NCBI GenBank assembly: GCA_001939145.1
Contig: LSRX01000132.1
Location: 197,735-261,734 of the forward strand
Source: Symbiodinium microadriaticum
Lineage: Eukaryota > Sar > Dinophyceae > Suessiales > Symbiodiniaceae
Length of the DNA stretch: 64,000 nucleotides
Direction: 5' to 3'
This document shows, piece after piece, positions 51,513-62,661 of the stretch; positions within the stretch are counted from its first letter, which is position 1; each line of letters begins with the position of its first letter. The notes below the pieces were generated by a model. It was not told the DNA's origin. It saw only the letters and a list, made by a program, of their open reading frames with translations, and did no database searches. Made by a program: the position numbers and the translations under genes.

Positions 51513-52985
51513 GGGGGCGGGGGCAGGTCTGTGACCGGGTCCATTCCCTACTGTTCCCGAGACTCACAGCTGGGCTTAGGGTTGAGGGTCCGGGGTTGAG
51601 GGCTTGCGGTGGTCATAATCCCTCTCTTTCCAGTTCTCGGCATCCATAAACTCAAACGCAGCTCAAAACCCCAACTGAAACTCCCCAGATGAATATAGGG
51701 ACCTAAGTAACTAGAATGGGGCTTTGGGATTTATACATTACACTATGGTTAGGAGGCCGAAGTATAGGGTAGTGCTGGTCACTATTCCGGCTTCTGTATT
51801 GTGCAAAACTGCATGCTTCCGATGGCGAGGCCTTCTCCTGCGTGTGGCGAACGATGAACGCTGTGACAACTGCGAAGCCATTCCTTGAGTCTTGGCAAGT
51901 CGGGGACTTTAGAAGACTCAGCGGATTGCCTGGTTCTACTTTACGTGTTCGACTAGTTGGAACAGGACTAAGATTTGAAAGTTTCTACACTCTCTAGCTA
52001 CATGAAGGAACAGCTTTGTGGGCTTTGGGTCTATGCTAGCAGCGCACTTGAGTTTCTGAAGCTCGCAGACTTAAACACCATGCATCTCCATGCATCCTGG
52101 TTCTGCGTGGAAGGGACATGGTGCCAGCCCTTGGGACCCAAAACATCCCAAAACCAAAAGAATTTCAAAACCCTTAAAGCCACCAAACCCTAAACCAAAA
52201 CCCCAAACCCCCAAAGCCTAAACTCTACGACACCCGAAACCGCCCCAAGATGCCCAGGAAGAGGTGGACTGCCAAAGGCTGTAGCAGGAGATATGGCATA
52301 TGGCGTATGGCCTTATCCCTCAATCCCGGTTTAATCCCATCTTAGATCTTGCTCTCAGGCCACATGTGATCGATGGACTCCACCACGCACATGGCAGGCA
52401 ACAGAAACAAGATGACGCTGCCAACCTGCACAAGATCTCTGACTTCTTTCGTACTTTGGGGGGGATCAGGGCTTGAGGCTCAGAAACCGTGATACCCAGT
52501 AGGGCAGATGTCGAGACAGACGTCAGGGTACCAGACCTTGCGGAAGGCTTGCGCACCTGGACCTCTAACAGCTTACGGACAGCCTCGCTCAAACATCATG
52601 ACAACACTGTCATTTGGAAGCCCATAATGCCTAGTCCCGGCAATTCCTGCCAACTTTCAAACACAAACACCCAAAATCGTCTAAAACCTTACAGCCTGTC
52701 AAGCCCAAAACCCTAAACCAAGAACGTTTCAAACCCAAAAAAAGCTTGAAATCCGGCACCCGCCCAAACCCGAAACCACAAAATCCCGCACCGTCGGTTT
52801 AGGGCTGTTTGATGAGGGAGCATCCACCACCCTTAACACGGCTCCCGGGCCTCAAACAGTCCTTTCATCAGTTCCTCCTCGAGGAGCTCCTGTCCTAGAC
52901 GAAAGGTTCACAGAGTCTTGGGTTATAGGATTTAGGTTAGGGTTTAGGCTTATAGGGTTCAGGGTTTAGGGGTTTAGGCTGTACG
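51513..52985. other. Intergenic, no gene recognised
   Basis: Ordinary mixed sequence with a few CCCTAAACC remnants near 52185-52225 and 52710-52730. The frames at 51975-52193 (+) and 52320-52592 (-) have no recognisable domain. Confidence 0.5.
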
Positions 52986-53002
52986 GAAGATACTCAAAAC
53001 AG

Positions 53003-53077
53003 TACGGCACCCTTTATAAAAACAAGGGACCCTATAAAAAGGGTCCCTGATCCCTGATTTAGAGAACTATACCCATG
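53003..53077. mobile_element. MITE-like palindromic element, family 1, partial copy in reverse orientation
   Basis: It contains TACGGCACCCTTTATAAAAA and ATTTAGAGAACTATACCCAT, matching in reverse the two longer copies at 58787-58894 and 62172-62273. It lies just downstream of the broken end of LINE C. Confidence 0.55.
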
Positions 53078-53219
53078 TATGTCAGGAGCTTGAGGCGTAG
53101 TGTGCTCGGCGTTTAGGGCCGTNCCCCCCGCGGGAATTACTCGGCATCCAGCCCTGAATCGCTGAATGATCGATCTGTTTATTATTTTAGACAACACAAG
53201 GGAAAGGACAAGTCCGCCT

Positions 53220-54538
53220 CCTCGGAGCGGAGACACGACCACATTAGGTAAGAAAGTGCTAGGCAGTGGGACGGTCAGGAAGTGTATGCATCTGGGCACA
53301 AAGGGCACAGCCCTGGTTGCATCAACAGCAAATTCATGAACAGTCCATCCCCGGCGGACCCGTCTAGTGCGGTGATCATGCAGATGATCGAAGAGATCAT
53401 ATCTCGGCTCCGTGTTGTCCTCATCATAGTCAGGTCTGAGGACAGCAATTTCACGGGGAGGCAGGTTGGCTAGCTCGGAGTCCAACATTGAAGGTATTAG
53501 CCTTGCCTGGTGTGCCAAAATCTGCTGCATCATGCTCGGCCTCGGTGGGTAGCCAGTAGCCTTTGCACCGTCGGAAGGCGCGTCACCTGGAAGAGGCAAC
53601 ACTGGAGCAAGGATCGCTTGGGCTGTATCCTGTGCGGGGACTGGCTGCGCAAGGCTCGACAGGGAACCGACCTTGTACGCAGCGCAGTCTTTGCGTGAAA
53701 TGGCCTGAGCAGGGCCGGCCTCCGCAGAATCGGGGCCGTCACATATAGGGAAGATTTCTGCGTGAGGTGCAACCTCCGCGTATGGATCGGAGGAAATGTC
53801 ACAGGCCTTGGTGGAGAGTGGCTGTGCGGTGACAACTGCCCCCTGTCTGTTGCACACAAGGGGGCACGCAGCAGCACGCAAAGCAAGCTGATCACCCCCT
53901 TCGGATGCACTCCCAAGAAACACACTACTTGCGGACTGTACACATGCAGCCTCACTCAGCGTAGTCTCACTAAAACGTACTGCGCTCTCATTCAGCTCAG
54001 AGCACCATGCGGGGCTTCGTGCAAGCCTGCTATTGAAGGCTCGCTTCAGGTCATTGGCTCTCGGGCAGTCTCCACGATCATGGAAACCCACACGCAGCGG
54101 CAAAGCATGCTTGCGGGGCTGTAAGCAGCTCCGCACACCTGTACCAGTCGTGTGTCTCCCGGAGCCAGTCCGGCGATGGAGAGTTGCCACATCTGGCTCT
54201 ACCCAATGGGGAACCTGGAAGGTAACTCTCACATCGCCAGACCCATCAGCTATCCCAGCTGGAGGGCTCCATCCACCATCAGGTAGAGCTCCATCGTCAA
54301 GTTCCTGCTCGTACTTGACGATACGAGGGTCTTTCCAGCAAAAGGGATTGTGGTCTTCCCCCCCTGCCACTTGGACCGCGAGCTGGAGGCCAAGTAGCTG
54401 GGCGAGGCTCTGGTGCACACAGTCAGCTGCACGGCCGATGCTATGTGCCCACTTGTATAGGGCAGTGGGGAGAAAATCCCGAACTGCATCTTGCCCAGGG
54501 GAGGCAGCGATCTGTCGCTCTCCTATCCCCAGGCTCAT
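53220..54538 (-). pseudogene. LINE element C, N-terminal part of ORF2 (3' part missing)
   Basis: The ORF2 start codon at 54538-54536 overlaps the ORF1 stop in the sequence ATGA. From there the frame (MSLGIGERQIAASPGQ...) is open for over 430 codons and includes KDPRIVKYEQELDDG, MMQQILAHQARLIPSML and RPDYDEDNTEPRYDLFDHL. It ends its LINE-like reading near RCIHFLTVPLPS...VVVSPLRGGG, about 53240. At that point element B's ORF2 would continue with the conserved PVDLRSVGGRI region. No RNase H, endonuclease or RT follows, and sequence beyond about 53200 is unrelated. Loss of the 3' end is the reverse of usual LINE 5' truncation, so deletion or misassembly is likely. An N follows at 53123. Confidence 0.7.
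54535..54538 (-). promoter_or_regulatory. ATGA stop-start overlap between ORF1 and ORF2 of LINE C
   Basis: On the minus strand the ORF1 stop TGA (54537-54535) overlaps the first ATG of ORF2 (54538-54536), giving ATGA. Such overlaps are used for termination-reinitiation in some retroelements. Here the use is inferred from geometry only. Confidence 0.65.
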
Positions 54539-55638
54539 TGAGGGGGCGGCTTCAATGCCGCCGCCGGCAACGTAGGTGGCTTGGCCGTTGCATCCTGCAT
54601 CTCCGGCGACGAGTCCACTGCCACAGATTCGGCTGTGCGTCCCCGCCGAGGTGTGCGCGAGGCCTGCCTTCCTTCGGCGTGCTTCTGAGCCTTGGCAGCC
54701 TCCTCCACTGCCTTCTCCTGCGTGGCTGTAAGGGCAGACAGGAGCTGTCGCGCTGCCTGCTGCTGCTCGGCTTTTTGCCGCTGCAACTCTTGTTCCAGGG
54801 CAATCGCATCGTCCACACGCTGCTCGCCAACCTCCATGTCGTCGGCTTCGTCCTCTTCCTTGACCCCAACCGAGACACCTGCTGCCGCAAGCCTCGCCAG
54901 GGTAGCTGACTCCTCTTGCAAACGTCCCGCCCACTGCATCTCCTGCTGGTCCAAAATGTCCAGCTGCTCTTGCTGTGTCTTGACCTGCTCCTCCAGCAAG
55001 TCCCTGAGCTGGCTGATATAGTTGGACCAGCTCTGCATGAATGCGGAGCGGGCATTGCGGGTTTTCTGGAGCTCCCTTCTCGCGGAAGCTTGTGCCGTGA
55101 CAGTTCTGTGTAAATGTTTTGCATTGTCCTGGTTCGCCGCCAAGCTTTGCTGCTCCACCAGCTGTCTGATGCCCTCCGGCAAGTGCTCCTTCTGTCCCGA
55201 AAGAGCAGACAGTAGTTGCTGCAAGGCCGCCTGCTCTGGTGAGGGTTCCGTCGTGGTACTTCCTGTAGGTGGCGGCTTCGCTGCATTGACTGGTACAGCT
55301 GGTGGTTTGGGCAACGCCTCCATCGTCGGTGCCGTAGGCAAGTTGGCACCCTTCGGCGCCTGCTCCTTGCCTTTGCCTTGGCCTTTGTCCGCCTCCTTCC
55401 CAGCTTGGTCCTTGGACTTGCCTCCCTTGGGACGTCCAGGGGACCGCTTGCGAGGCGACTTCGGCCTCTGATGCCATCCTCCCTGCCACGTGGCAGGGGC
55501 ATTCCAGTCCACTTGTGCAGTGTACGCTTGAGCTGTACGTTGCTTCCATCCTCCCCCACAGGAAGGACAAAAATTTGCAGACTGCTTGACCATGCGTCTG
55601 CATTGGTCGCACCACCAACCTGGATTGTGTTGCGCCAT
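54535..55638 (-). CDS. LINE element C, ORF1 protein (zinc ribbon plus coiled coil)
   Basis: A 367-residue protein starts at an ATG in a strong context (GGCCATGG) at 55638-55636 and ends with TGA at 54537-54535. It opens with a zinc ribbon: C10-x2-C13 in GWWCDQC and C24-x2-C27 in FCPSCGGGW. A Lys/Arg/Gly-rich segment follows (RSPGRPKGGKSKDQAGK), then long Gln/Glu/Ala-rich stretches typical of coiled coils (LLEEQVKTQQEQLDILDQQE and QELQRQKAEQQQAARQLL), and a Pro-rich tail. LINE ORF1 proteins bind element RNA and form multimers through coiled coils; that role here is inferred from layout and position ahead of ORF2. The frame is open upstream to 55866, but the zinc ribbon and start context favour this Met. 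No internal stop is seen. Confidence 0.8.
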   Translation of the reverse strand: MAQHNPGWWCDQCRRMVKQSANFCPSCGGGWKQRTAQAYTAQVDWNAPATWQGGWHQRPKSPRKRSPGRPKGGKSKDQAGKEADKGQGKGKEQAPKGANLPTAPTMEALPKPPAVPVNAAKPPPTGSTTTEPSPEQAALQQLLSALSGQKEHLPEGIRQLVEQQSLAANQDNAKHLHRTVTAQASARRELQKTRNARSAFMQSWSNYISQLRDLLEEQVKTQQEQLDILDQQEMQWAGRLQEESATLARLAAAGVSVGVKEEDEADDMEVGEQRVDDAIALEQELQRQKAEQQQAARQLLSALTATQEKAVEEAAKAQKHAEGRQASRTPRRGRTAESVAVDSSPEMQDATAKPPTLPAAALKPPPQ

Positions 55639-55866
55639 GGCCTTGTGCTGTAGTCGCAACCTCGTTCGTACCCTGGCCGGTAAAACGCTTGCGCTGTGGT
55701 GGGCCTCGAGGATGCTGCACGCCTCTCCCAAAGCCCTCTTGCTGCACCACGTCGCACCTCCAAGCCAGTTGCGAAGCAAGTGTCGGGCCTCTGTACGGCG
55801 CCTCCTGCTGCGCCGATGCCCAGATGTCTCTTTGCCAGCCGCCACAGATGGGGATCCACAAAGCAA

Positions 55867-58786
55867 AGAGCACCAAGAATATATGGTGGCCCATAAAAAT
55901 GTCCCAAGCCACCAGGTTTTGCCGAGGGACTATCCAGAGTCCAAGGGCAAAACACGGAAAAAGAAACCAGCCACCCGTAGGTGGGGTAAGATGAGAACTC
56001 CCTCGCGAAGCGTACAGGAGAACTCAGAAGGAAAGCCAGGCCAACGGTCTACGACAGCGTATGGCAGGCTGCACGTGGGTCTCGCGCGACCTCACCTAGG
56101 GTCAGCCGAGCACCTATTGCGGACCACGGAGGGAAACTACGCAAATAGGGCTCGAGCCGACACCTAGTGTCGAGCTTAAGGTTTAGATTACGGTCTTCAT
56201 AGGGATCTTCAGAAGGGTTCTGGAGAAGTGTGCTAGGGGTCGTGGCCTTATTTAAAAGTCCCTAGTAGGGTTCTATAAGTCGATAAAACATGTGGGCTTA
56301 GACCTGCAAGAAGAGAGATCCCAGAGACGACCAAACCGGGCCCGGACAACTTAAACTAAGGACAAAACCTCTGAACCCTAAACCCTTAAGTCCTGGACTT
56401 TCACATGATGCCTGAACAGTACCTTAGTAATTACCATAGGGGTTATGGGGCATACTATACTAGAACATTAATAAGCCCATAAGAATGTAGGCAGTTATGA
56501 GTGCCCATATATTGCAGGGTAGCTTGCTGAACCCGAAGACTCCTTTTAAAGGAAGCCGTAAACACCTTATGGAAGCCCTAAACGGAAGCCTTGAATCCCT
56601 GATAGACATCCTTGAAGGTCCGGGAGGGGAGAACTGTTGGAGTCTGTCAGTCTACAGAGGTTTTTTGGGATGGTTTAATATTTATAGAATCTGTATAGGG
56701 TTTGGGGCCGGGGTTTTGAGCGAAAGCTTTGGCCGAAAGTTTTGGTTTCTGCTTTTGATTTTGCATTAGCCCACCCAGTTTCGCTTAAGGGCTGGGCTGG
56801 GCTCGGCTGGGCCGGGCTTGGGGGAGACTTGGGCGCTTGAAACTAGGATGGGGTCTCCTCGCACACGTTTAATGCACTTTCGAAACTAATGAAAATGCAA
56901 TTCAAAGCGAAATTCATTATTTCTATGTATCCTGTTTTTGAGGGTGTGGGGTTCAGGGTTTAGGGTTCAGGGTTTAAGGTTTACGGGAAATTAAGGGGGC
57001 ACGTTGGCTTTCATAGGGTTGATCTTTGATGTCACTGTGTGCGCCAGGCTCTCCACCCTACAGTCGGGTCTCCAGGGTCTGTTAGAGCGCCAGCAGTCCA
57101 GTCGCCGATGCGACAATATATAAATTGCGATGCAAGTGTAAATGTTTCGCAGGATGCAACAAGCCCCCGTCGTAGAATTCTATGCGACATAAACGCGATC
57201 TCGAACGGAACTGCTTAAGGGGCGAGTAAGACCCACAATAGAAACGGCTTGAGTAAGGGAAGGTGAAATCCCGATCTGCCAGACATAGGATCCCCCTTTT
57301 TGTGGCCTTTGAGGGGCGAGGGTGCTTGGCCGTCAGCTGAAAACCGAGTGCAGCAAGGCGGCTTCTTGGCGACGAAATGGTTGAGCCTTAGGAGTTGCCA
57401 AAGGTTCTTTTCAGGGTTTATGGGGGTTAGGGTAGCTTCAGGGTGCAGGGTTTTTTCTCGTGAGTTGCCGCGGGTTCTTCGTTTCAGGGTTCTTATGCTA
57501 TTATAAAGGCTGCTTTAGTACTTGCTCCGAGAAAGGAAGCTCTAGTCTAATGGTGTCCCTATACATAGCCCTTATTTATAGAATCCTCAGAGACCCCTGT
57601 TAAAGGGAACCCAAAGGTTCCCATAATGGTTTCTACAGAGTCTCTCTCTCCCTCTCCACTGCACTGAGCCCGAAGTCTGAGGGGAGCATATGAAGGTTCT
57701 GAGTCGCTCAAAGGTTTTGAAGGTTTAGGGCTTAAGAGTTTAAGGTTCAAGCTTTAGGGATTTAGGGTTTGGGATTTGGGGTAGTACGTTGATTTTTGGA
57801 CAGCGCATGTCATGGTGAGGATCCTACTCAAAGAAACTAGGGTGAGCCAAAGAAGCAGGATTCGGATTCAGGGTTGAGAGTCGTGCAGGGTTTAGGGTAT
57901 AGTATAGGGGACTAGGGGTTTGGGAGTTTAGGGCTTTAGGGCTTAGGGGTCCCAGGGCTAGCCGAGGGTAGAACTTGGTTACGAATGAATGCAGCGACTG
58001 CTGCACGAAGCTGGGACGTCGGACTTCCGATTTACGAGCCCTAAACTTGAACCCCCATAGAACCCTTACAGAACAACGAAAAGCTATCCTAAAAGAACCT
58101 GCATATTACCTTAAAAAAGCCCCAAAGCCCTGAAGCCTACAAACTCGGAAATAATTGACATAATCCTCAGCCTCAAATCCCAGACCAGAATTTTAGGCTT
58201 TAGTTAGGGGTCCTTAAATCCTAAGCCCTATAGCCGACAAGATCCCATAAAGCGTGTCTTTTCGATACTTGATAAACCAGAATACTGCCGGACTAGACGA
58301 CCTCACGCGAACTCTGGTCAAACCCTAGAGAACACCTCGTGATGCCCGACCATAGAACCGTTGAAGAATGAAACCTGTAGAAGCCCTATCATGCCTTTGC
58401 ACCAACCGTAAGACCTAAACCGTACACAACCCTAAACCCTGTGATCTATAATTAAACCGTATACAACCCTAAACCCTATGGTCTATATGATTACAACCCA
58501 AAGCCCCTAAAAAGCATAGACCTTGCACCGCACCAAGCCCTCTCCTAAAACCCTTCTAAGCACTATTTAGGGTTTAGGGTTTAGGGTTTTAGGGCTTTAG
58601 GGTTTTAGGGTTTAGGGTTCCCATACCCTAAAGCAGCCCATAATTGGCTCAAAGTGGCCCCTAAATACACTCTACTGGCTTTCCAGGTACTAAGCCCATA
58701 AAGCCCGATAGAATCTGAAATTTCAGCCCCAAAGATGCAAACCACAAACCCTAAACCCTGCCAAACACTGAACCCTACAACACCTT
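55867..58786. other. 5' flank of LINE C and intergenic DNA
   Basis: The part next to ORF1 may be the LINE 5' UTR, but no boundary is visible. Further right there are isolated TTTAGGG variants at 56940-56985, 57720-57780 and 57880-57950. A longer array in mixed phase lies at 58560-58620. No gene is supported. The 90-codon frame at 56497-56769 has no family resemblance. Confidence 0.5.
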
Positions 58787-58894
58787 ATGGGTAGTTGTCT
58801 TAATTAGAGTCCCTTTTAGGGTCCTTTTTATACAAGGGTGCCGTGCTATATTCGGGATCCCAGAAAGGGACCCGAATTTTAGAGAACTACCCAT
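58787..58894. mobile_element. MITE-like palindromic element, family 1, copy 1
   Basis: About 108 bases with imperfect terminal inverted repeats. The left end reads ATGGGTAGTTGTCTTAATTA, and the right end, complemented, reads ATGGGTAGTTCTCTAAAATT. The centre holds GGGTGCCGTGCTATA. No coding capacity. Non-autonomous DNA elements of this shape depend on a transposase made elsewhere. Confidence 0.7.
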
Positions 58895-59499
58895 ATGACA
58901 AAAAACCCTAAATGTAAACCAAACCCCCCACAAGGACCTGGCTTTCTGAAGACCGTTTCCTCTTTGGTGCCCCTCGTCGTCTCCTCCTGGCGGTGACGGA
59001 TTAGTGCGCCCCTTCCCCAACATGGAACACGAAAGAGTTAGGGTTTAGGGTTTAGGGTTTAGGACATGATCTTCAGGGTTTCTGGCATTTCGAAATACGG
59101 GATATGTAGCAGAGGCGCGTGCATCAATCACCGCCAGCAGCCAGGAACTTGTGGAATCAGGCGGTTTTGCATGATGTGCTTTTGGATTGCACTGCAGCAT
59201 GTCTGCCCCTCGCTGCTGACTCCCCTTGCGCATCCGACTGCATCCAAAATATCACTGGACGCCAAGCCCGCGCATGTGCCGCCAGGACGTAGAAAACCCG
59301 AAACCCTACCCTAAACCCTACCATAAACCCTTAAAACCCAAAACCCTAAACCCTAAGCAACAGCAGTCTTGGCAGCAGGGCCCCCCGAACTCCCGCAGAA
59401 CCGGAAGGAAAGATGCGCTCCATTCTCGGTTTGAGGTTTTTATGGTTACCTCAAACCACCATAAACCTACTTTTTCTTGGTAGGTTCTTATTCTCAACC

Positions 59500-59544
<45 letters not shown>

Positions 59545-62004
59545 TTTGTAGGGGATCCTACGGAAAAAGTTGGGTTTTGGTAGTACAGGGTAGGGCTTAA
59601 AGTTAGGGCTTCAGAGTCTTTAGGGTGCTGAGGATTCAGAGTTTGGAGCTTCTGGTTTAGGGTTTAGGGTTTGGGTCTATGCACCCAGCATAATTAGTGC
59701 TGCACGACTTGAGAAAGACTTGAGCCTTCAACATACCACTTTGCAGCTTCATCGGTGCTCCCTAAACCCAAAAGCCAAAGCCCCTAAACCCCAAAACTCC
59801 AAAACCCAAACCCCAAAACCCAAAACCCCAAAACCGAAAACCCTAAACCCCATCGGCACGGGGGTGGCAAGTTTCTGATTTAAGGCTTCAAGTTTCGGCT
59901 TTACGCTTTGGCGCTTTCCAAAGTCCACAATGTGACCTCAGATCCTAACACCACGAAACTTCAGGGTTTAGGGTTTACGGGCTAGGGTTTGGGGTTTAGG
60001 GTTTAGGGCTTAGGGTTTATTCTTAGAGGATTTCAGCCCCTAAATCCTGAAACGTAGACCTAAACGGAAGCCTATAACTCCAAGTCACTGGCCAAGGTCC
60101 GGGGGTGTTGATATATTCGCCTACGAAATAGGAATCACTAGCCATTCGGGCTTCTTAGGGTTTAGGGTTTAGAGTCAGAGTTTAGGGTTTAGGACATCAG
60201 CCCAAAGCCATGTATGTAAGTCTCCGGAAAAAACACCTGCCCACATTCTTCTTAAAGGGCTCAGGTTCGACGGTATAATTGGGGACTTATGACATATGCT
60301 TTCCTTAGTTTAAAGCTCGTATGCAAACTGCAAGGGACAGAGGGGTGCCAACACAAGACTCAAGGAGAAGGTACCCTAAGGTTTTCGCAGATCCCGTGGA
60401 ACCGGAGCAATTCAGCACCCTGAACCCCTTCACCCTCGGCCCTACAGCCTACAGTGGCCTGCACCCTTTACCCTCAACCCTGTCTAAAGCCTACACACAC
60501 ACACACACCCTTAACCTCAACTCGAAAGCCTACGCGCCTGACCCTCAACCCTAAACCCTCAACCCTAAAGCCCACACCCTTAACCCTCAACCCTGAACCC
60601 GGAACCCTGATTCCGAAGCCTAGACCTCATGGTATAGTATTAAACATGTAAAGTTGTCTATACCTCAACAAGGCCCATTAACATGTAGAACGTTACCCGA
60701 CGATGATAAAGTCAAGACCTTGCCTTGTCGTCTTCTTCAGCGCCTTCGGCCTTCTCCCACTGAGTGTCTGTGGAGTCACCTCCGAGGTTCTCTTGGTTTT
60801 CGGCGTAGGCTTTAGGCTTAGGAATAGTTTGATAGGATGTGGCCGGGTTTCTATGCACGGTTCAGCAACACATGACTGCTTGATACTATTTGTGCTTTTT
60901 ATGATGGCTTTGGGGGTGTAGCCTTGGGATCCTTGAGTTCGAAATTAAGGGCCGAGCGGGGGATTGGGGTGTACAGCATCCGGGCTTAGTTTCGGGTTTA
61001 GGTTATGATACTTCCACCAGAATTGAAGTTTCGTGGGGGTTCAGATTAGGTTCCTATTAATTTCAACGTCCTTTCTAAACGAGGACACCTAACAGTAATG
61101 TTGGGTGGGTCCTCTTAAGGGTCAGTCTGCGCAGGTAGGAGGCTAAGTCGGGGAACAAATGGGTTTACGTCCAGGGTTTAGGGCTTAGGGTGGGATTGCC
61201 AAAGACAAGACCTTTCACCGGAAGACGCCAATATGCTTTTTCAGCGGCAACACATCCCCATCGCCGAAACCCTGCAACATAGCAGGTTATGACCCCTAAA
61301 TTATAAGGGATTATGACCCTTGAACTGTCCCTAAACCCGAAACTTAACCCTAAACGCTGACTTGCAAGGTAACTAGTAAGGCATTCTGACCCTTAAGACC
61401 GTAAGTTTTTTGGATCCCCAGGTTTACGGTTTATAGGGTTTACATGGTTTAACGGTTTAGGGTTTAGGGTGGCGTGCAATTCGAAGGAGCCGGACATGAT
61501 TCGGCTTCAACTTGCTCGTGAGTATCGCGAAGCCTAAAACCTAAACCCAAGGCCCTGTACCCCAAAGATCTGATTCCGATGACCCGATGCTTCAAGCTTG
61601 ATGAAGTGTAAGGGCTTCGGGTCTAGATTTAGGGTTTAGGTTTACGGTTTCGGGTTTAGGGCTTAGCAATCTAGGGTTTGGTAAACACTACAACAACCAA
61701 GGACACCACACAGCCCGATAACACATCTCTAGAACCATCGTCCTAACCCCTGAGAAGCTTCTACTTCGGGGTGAGAGGCTTCTGAGTTCCCTGGCCCAGA
61801 CAAGCTTCGCACTGAATTCTGTTACCCTTAGCATCAAAATAGCCCAAAAGCCTTACATAAGGCGGTCTTTGGGCCCACAAGCCTAAAAATATGGGTCCTT
61901 TGAAGGTAAGGGTTAGGAGCACCATTCTGCCCAAAAAGATCTACACCTGCAAACATGAAGACCGGGAATCGAACAAAACTCTCAACCTACTACCCCCTAT
62001 CTAA
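58895..62004. other. Intergenic DNA with telomere-like tracts
   Basis: No gene is supported. Telomere-like units lie at 59040-59062, 59310-59360, 59655-59675, 59750-59850 (a degenerate CCCAAAACC series), 59965-60020, 60155-60195 and 60540-60600, in both orientations. Open frames such as 60321-60554 run through these repeats and are not credible genes. Confidence 0.6.
59503..59541. repeat. (AT)n microsatellite
   Basis: An uninterrupted AT dinucleotide run of about 38 bases. Confidence 0.97.
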
Positions 62005-62125
62005 ATGGGGTATCCGGAAAAAAGGGCACCCTAATGTAGTACCCTTAATAGTAGGACCCTTATTATAAGGACCCAAAAGTAAGGTACCCTAATTTTCGGA
62101 AAGTCCCAAATCTAAAACTCAGCCA
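62005..62125. mobile_element. MITE-like palindromic element, family 2, copy 2 (unmasked)
   Basis: The left end TGGGGTATCCGGAAAAAAGG pairs with the right end, which reads TTGGGACTTTCCGAAAATTA when complemented. A central small palindrome, CCTTATTATAAGG, is shared with the copy at 49860-49985. Confidence 0.6.
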
Positions 62126-62171
62126 TGACGCCCACATGTAAAGCTCCAAAAGCCCTTAAAGGCTACCTACT

Positions 62172-62273
62172 TGGGTAGTTCTCCAAATCAGGGTCCCTTT
62201 TAGGGTCCTTTTTATAAGGGTGCCGTGCTATTTCTCGGACCTAAAAGGGGACCCTAATTTAGAGAACTACCTA
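62172..62273. mobile_element. MITE-like palindromic element, family 1, copy 2
   Basis: About 102 bases. The left end TGGGTAGTTCTCCAAATCAG mirrors the right end, whose complement is TAGGTAGTTCTCTAAATTAG. The TTTTAGGGTCC / GGACCTAAAA arms extend the inverted repeat to about 35 bases. The central GGGTGCCGTGCTAT matches copy 1. Confidence 0.75.
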
Positions 62274-62661
62274 CTCCGAAACCCTCATGCAGACCCGATA
62301 ACACCCTTACAAGCCTACGCCAAAGTCAGTATCAAAACCCTCACAACCTCACTAGCACCCTGTGACACATTTTCTACAAAGGTATAGAGCCCATGGCCTT
62401 CACAGCTACTAACAGCCCATTTCCGGCTTAGGATGTAGGGCCCTTTGGGCTTCCTGACACTAGAAAATGGAGCCCGATTCAACATCACACTCTGGAGGGC
62501 TTTCTGTTGAGGGCTTAGGGTTTAGTGTTTGCCTTAACCCCAAATAACCTACCTTTTTTAGGGCTCCTTATTATGATTTCTTTATACAAGTCCTTAAACA
62601 GGGTAGGTTCTTTAGGGTCCAGGTAGGGCTTCGAACTTAAAGCCCTCAAGCAACTGAGAGA

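Noticed and set aside
54539-55912. Upstream half of the 972-codon minus frame as a Gly/Ala-rich protein
   Set aside because: It is the shadow of ORF1 in a neighbouring frame. The zinc ribbon and coiled coil are in the ORF1 frame. Only the part after the ATG at 54538 is credible.
59226-60651. Small plus-strand frames in the 59-61 kb region
   Set aside because: Their translations are largely readings of CCCTAAA units (NPKP, TLNP repeats), not of protein-coding sequence.
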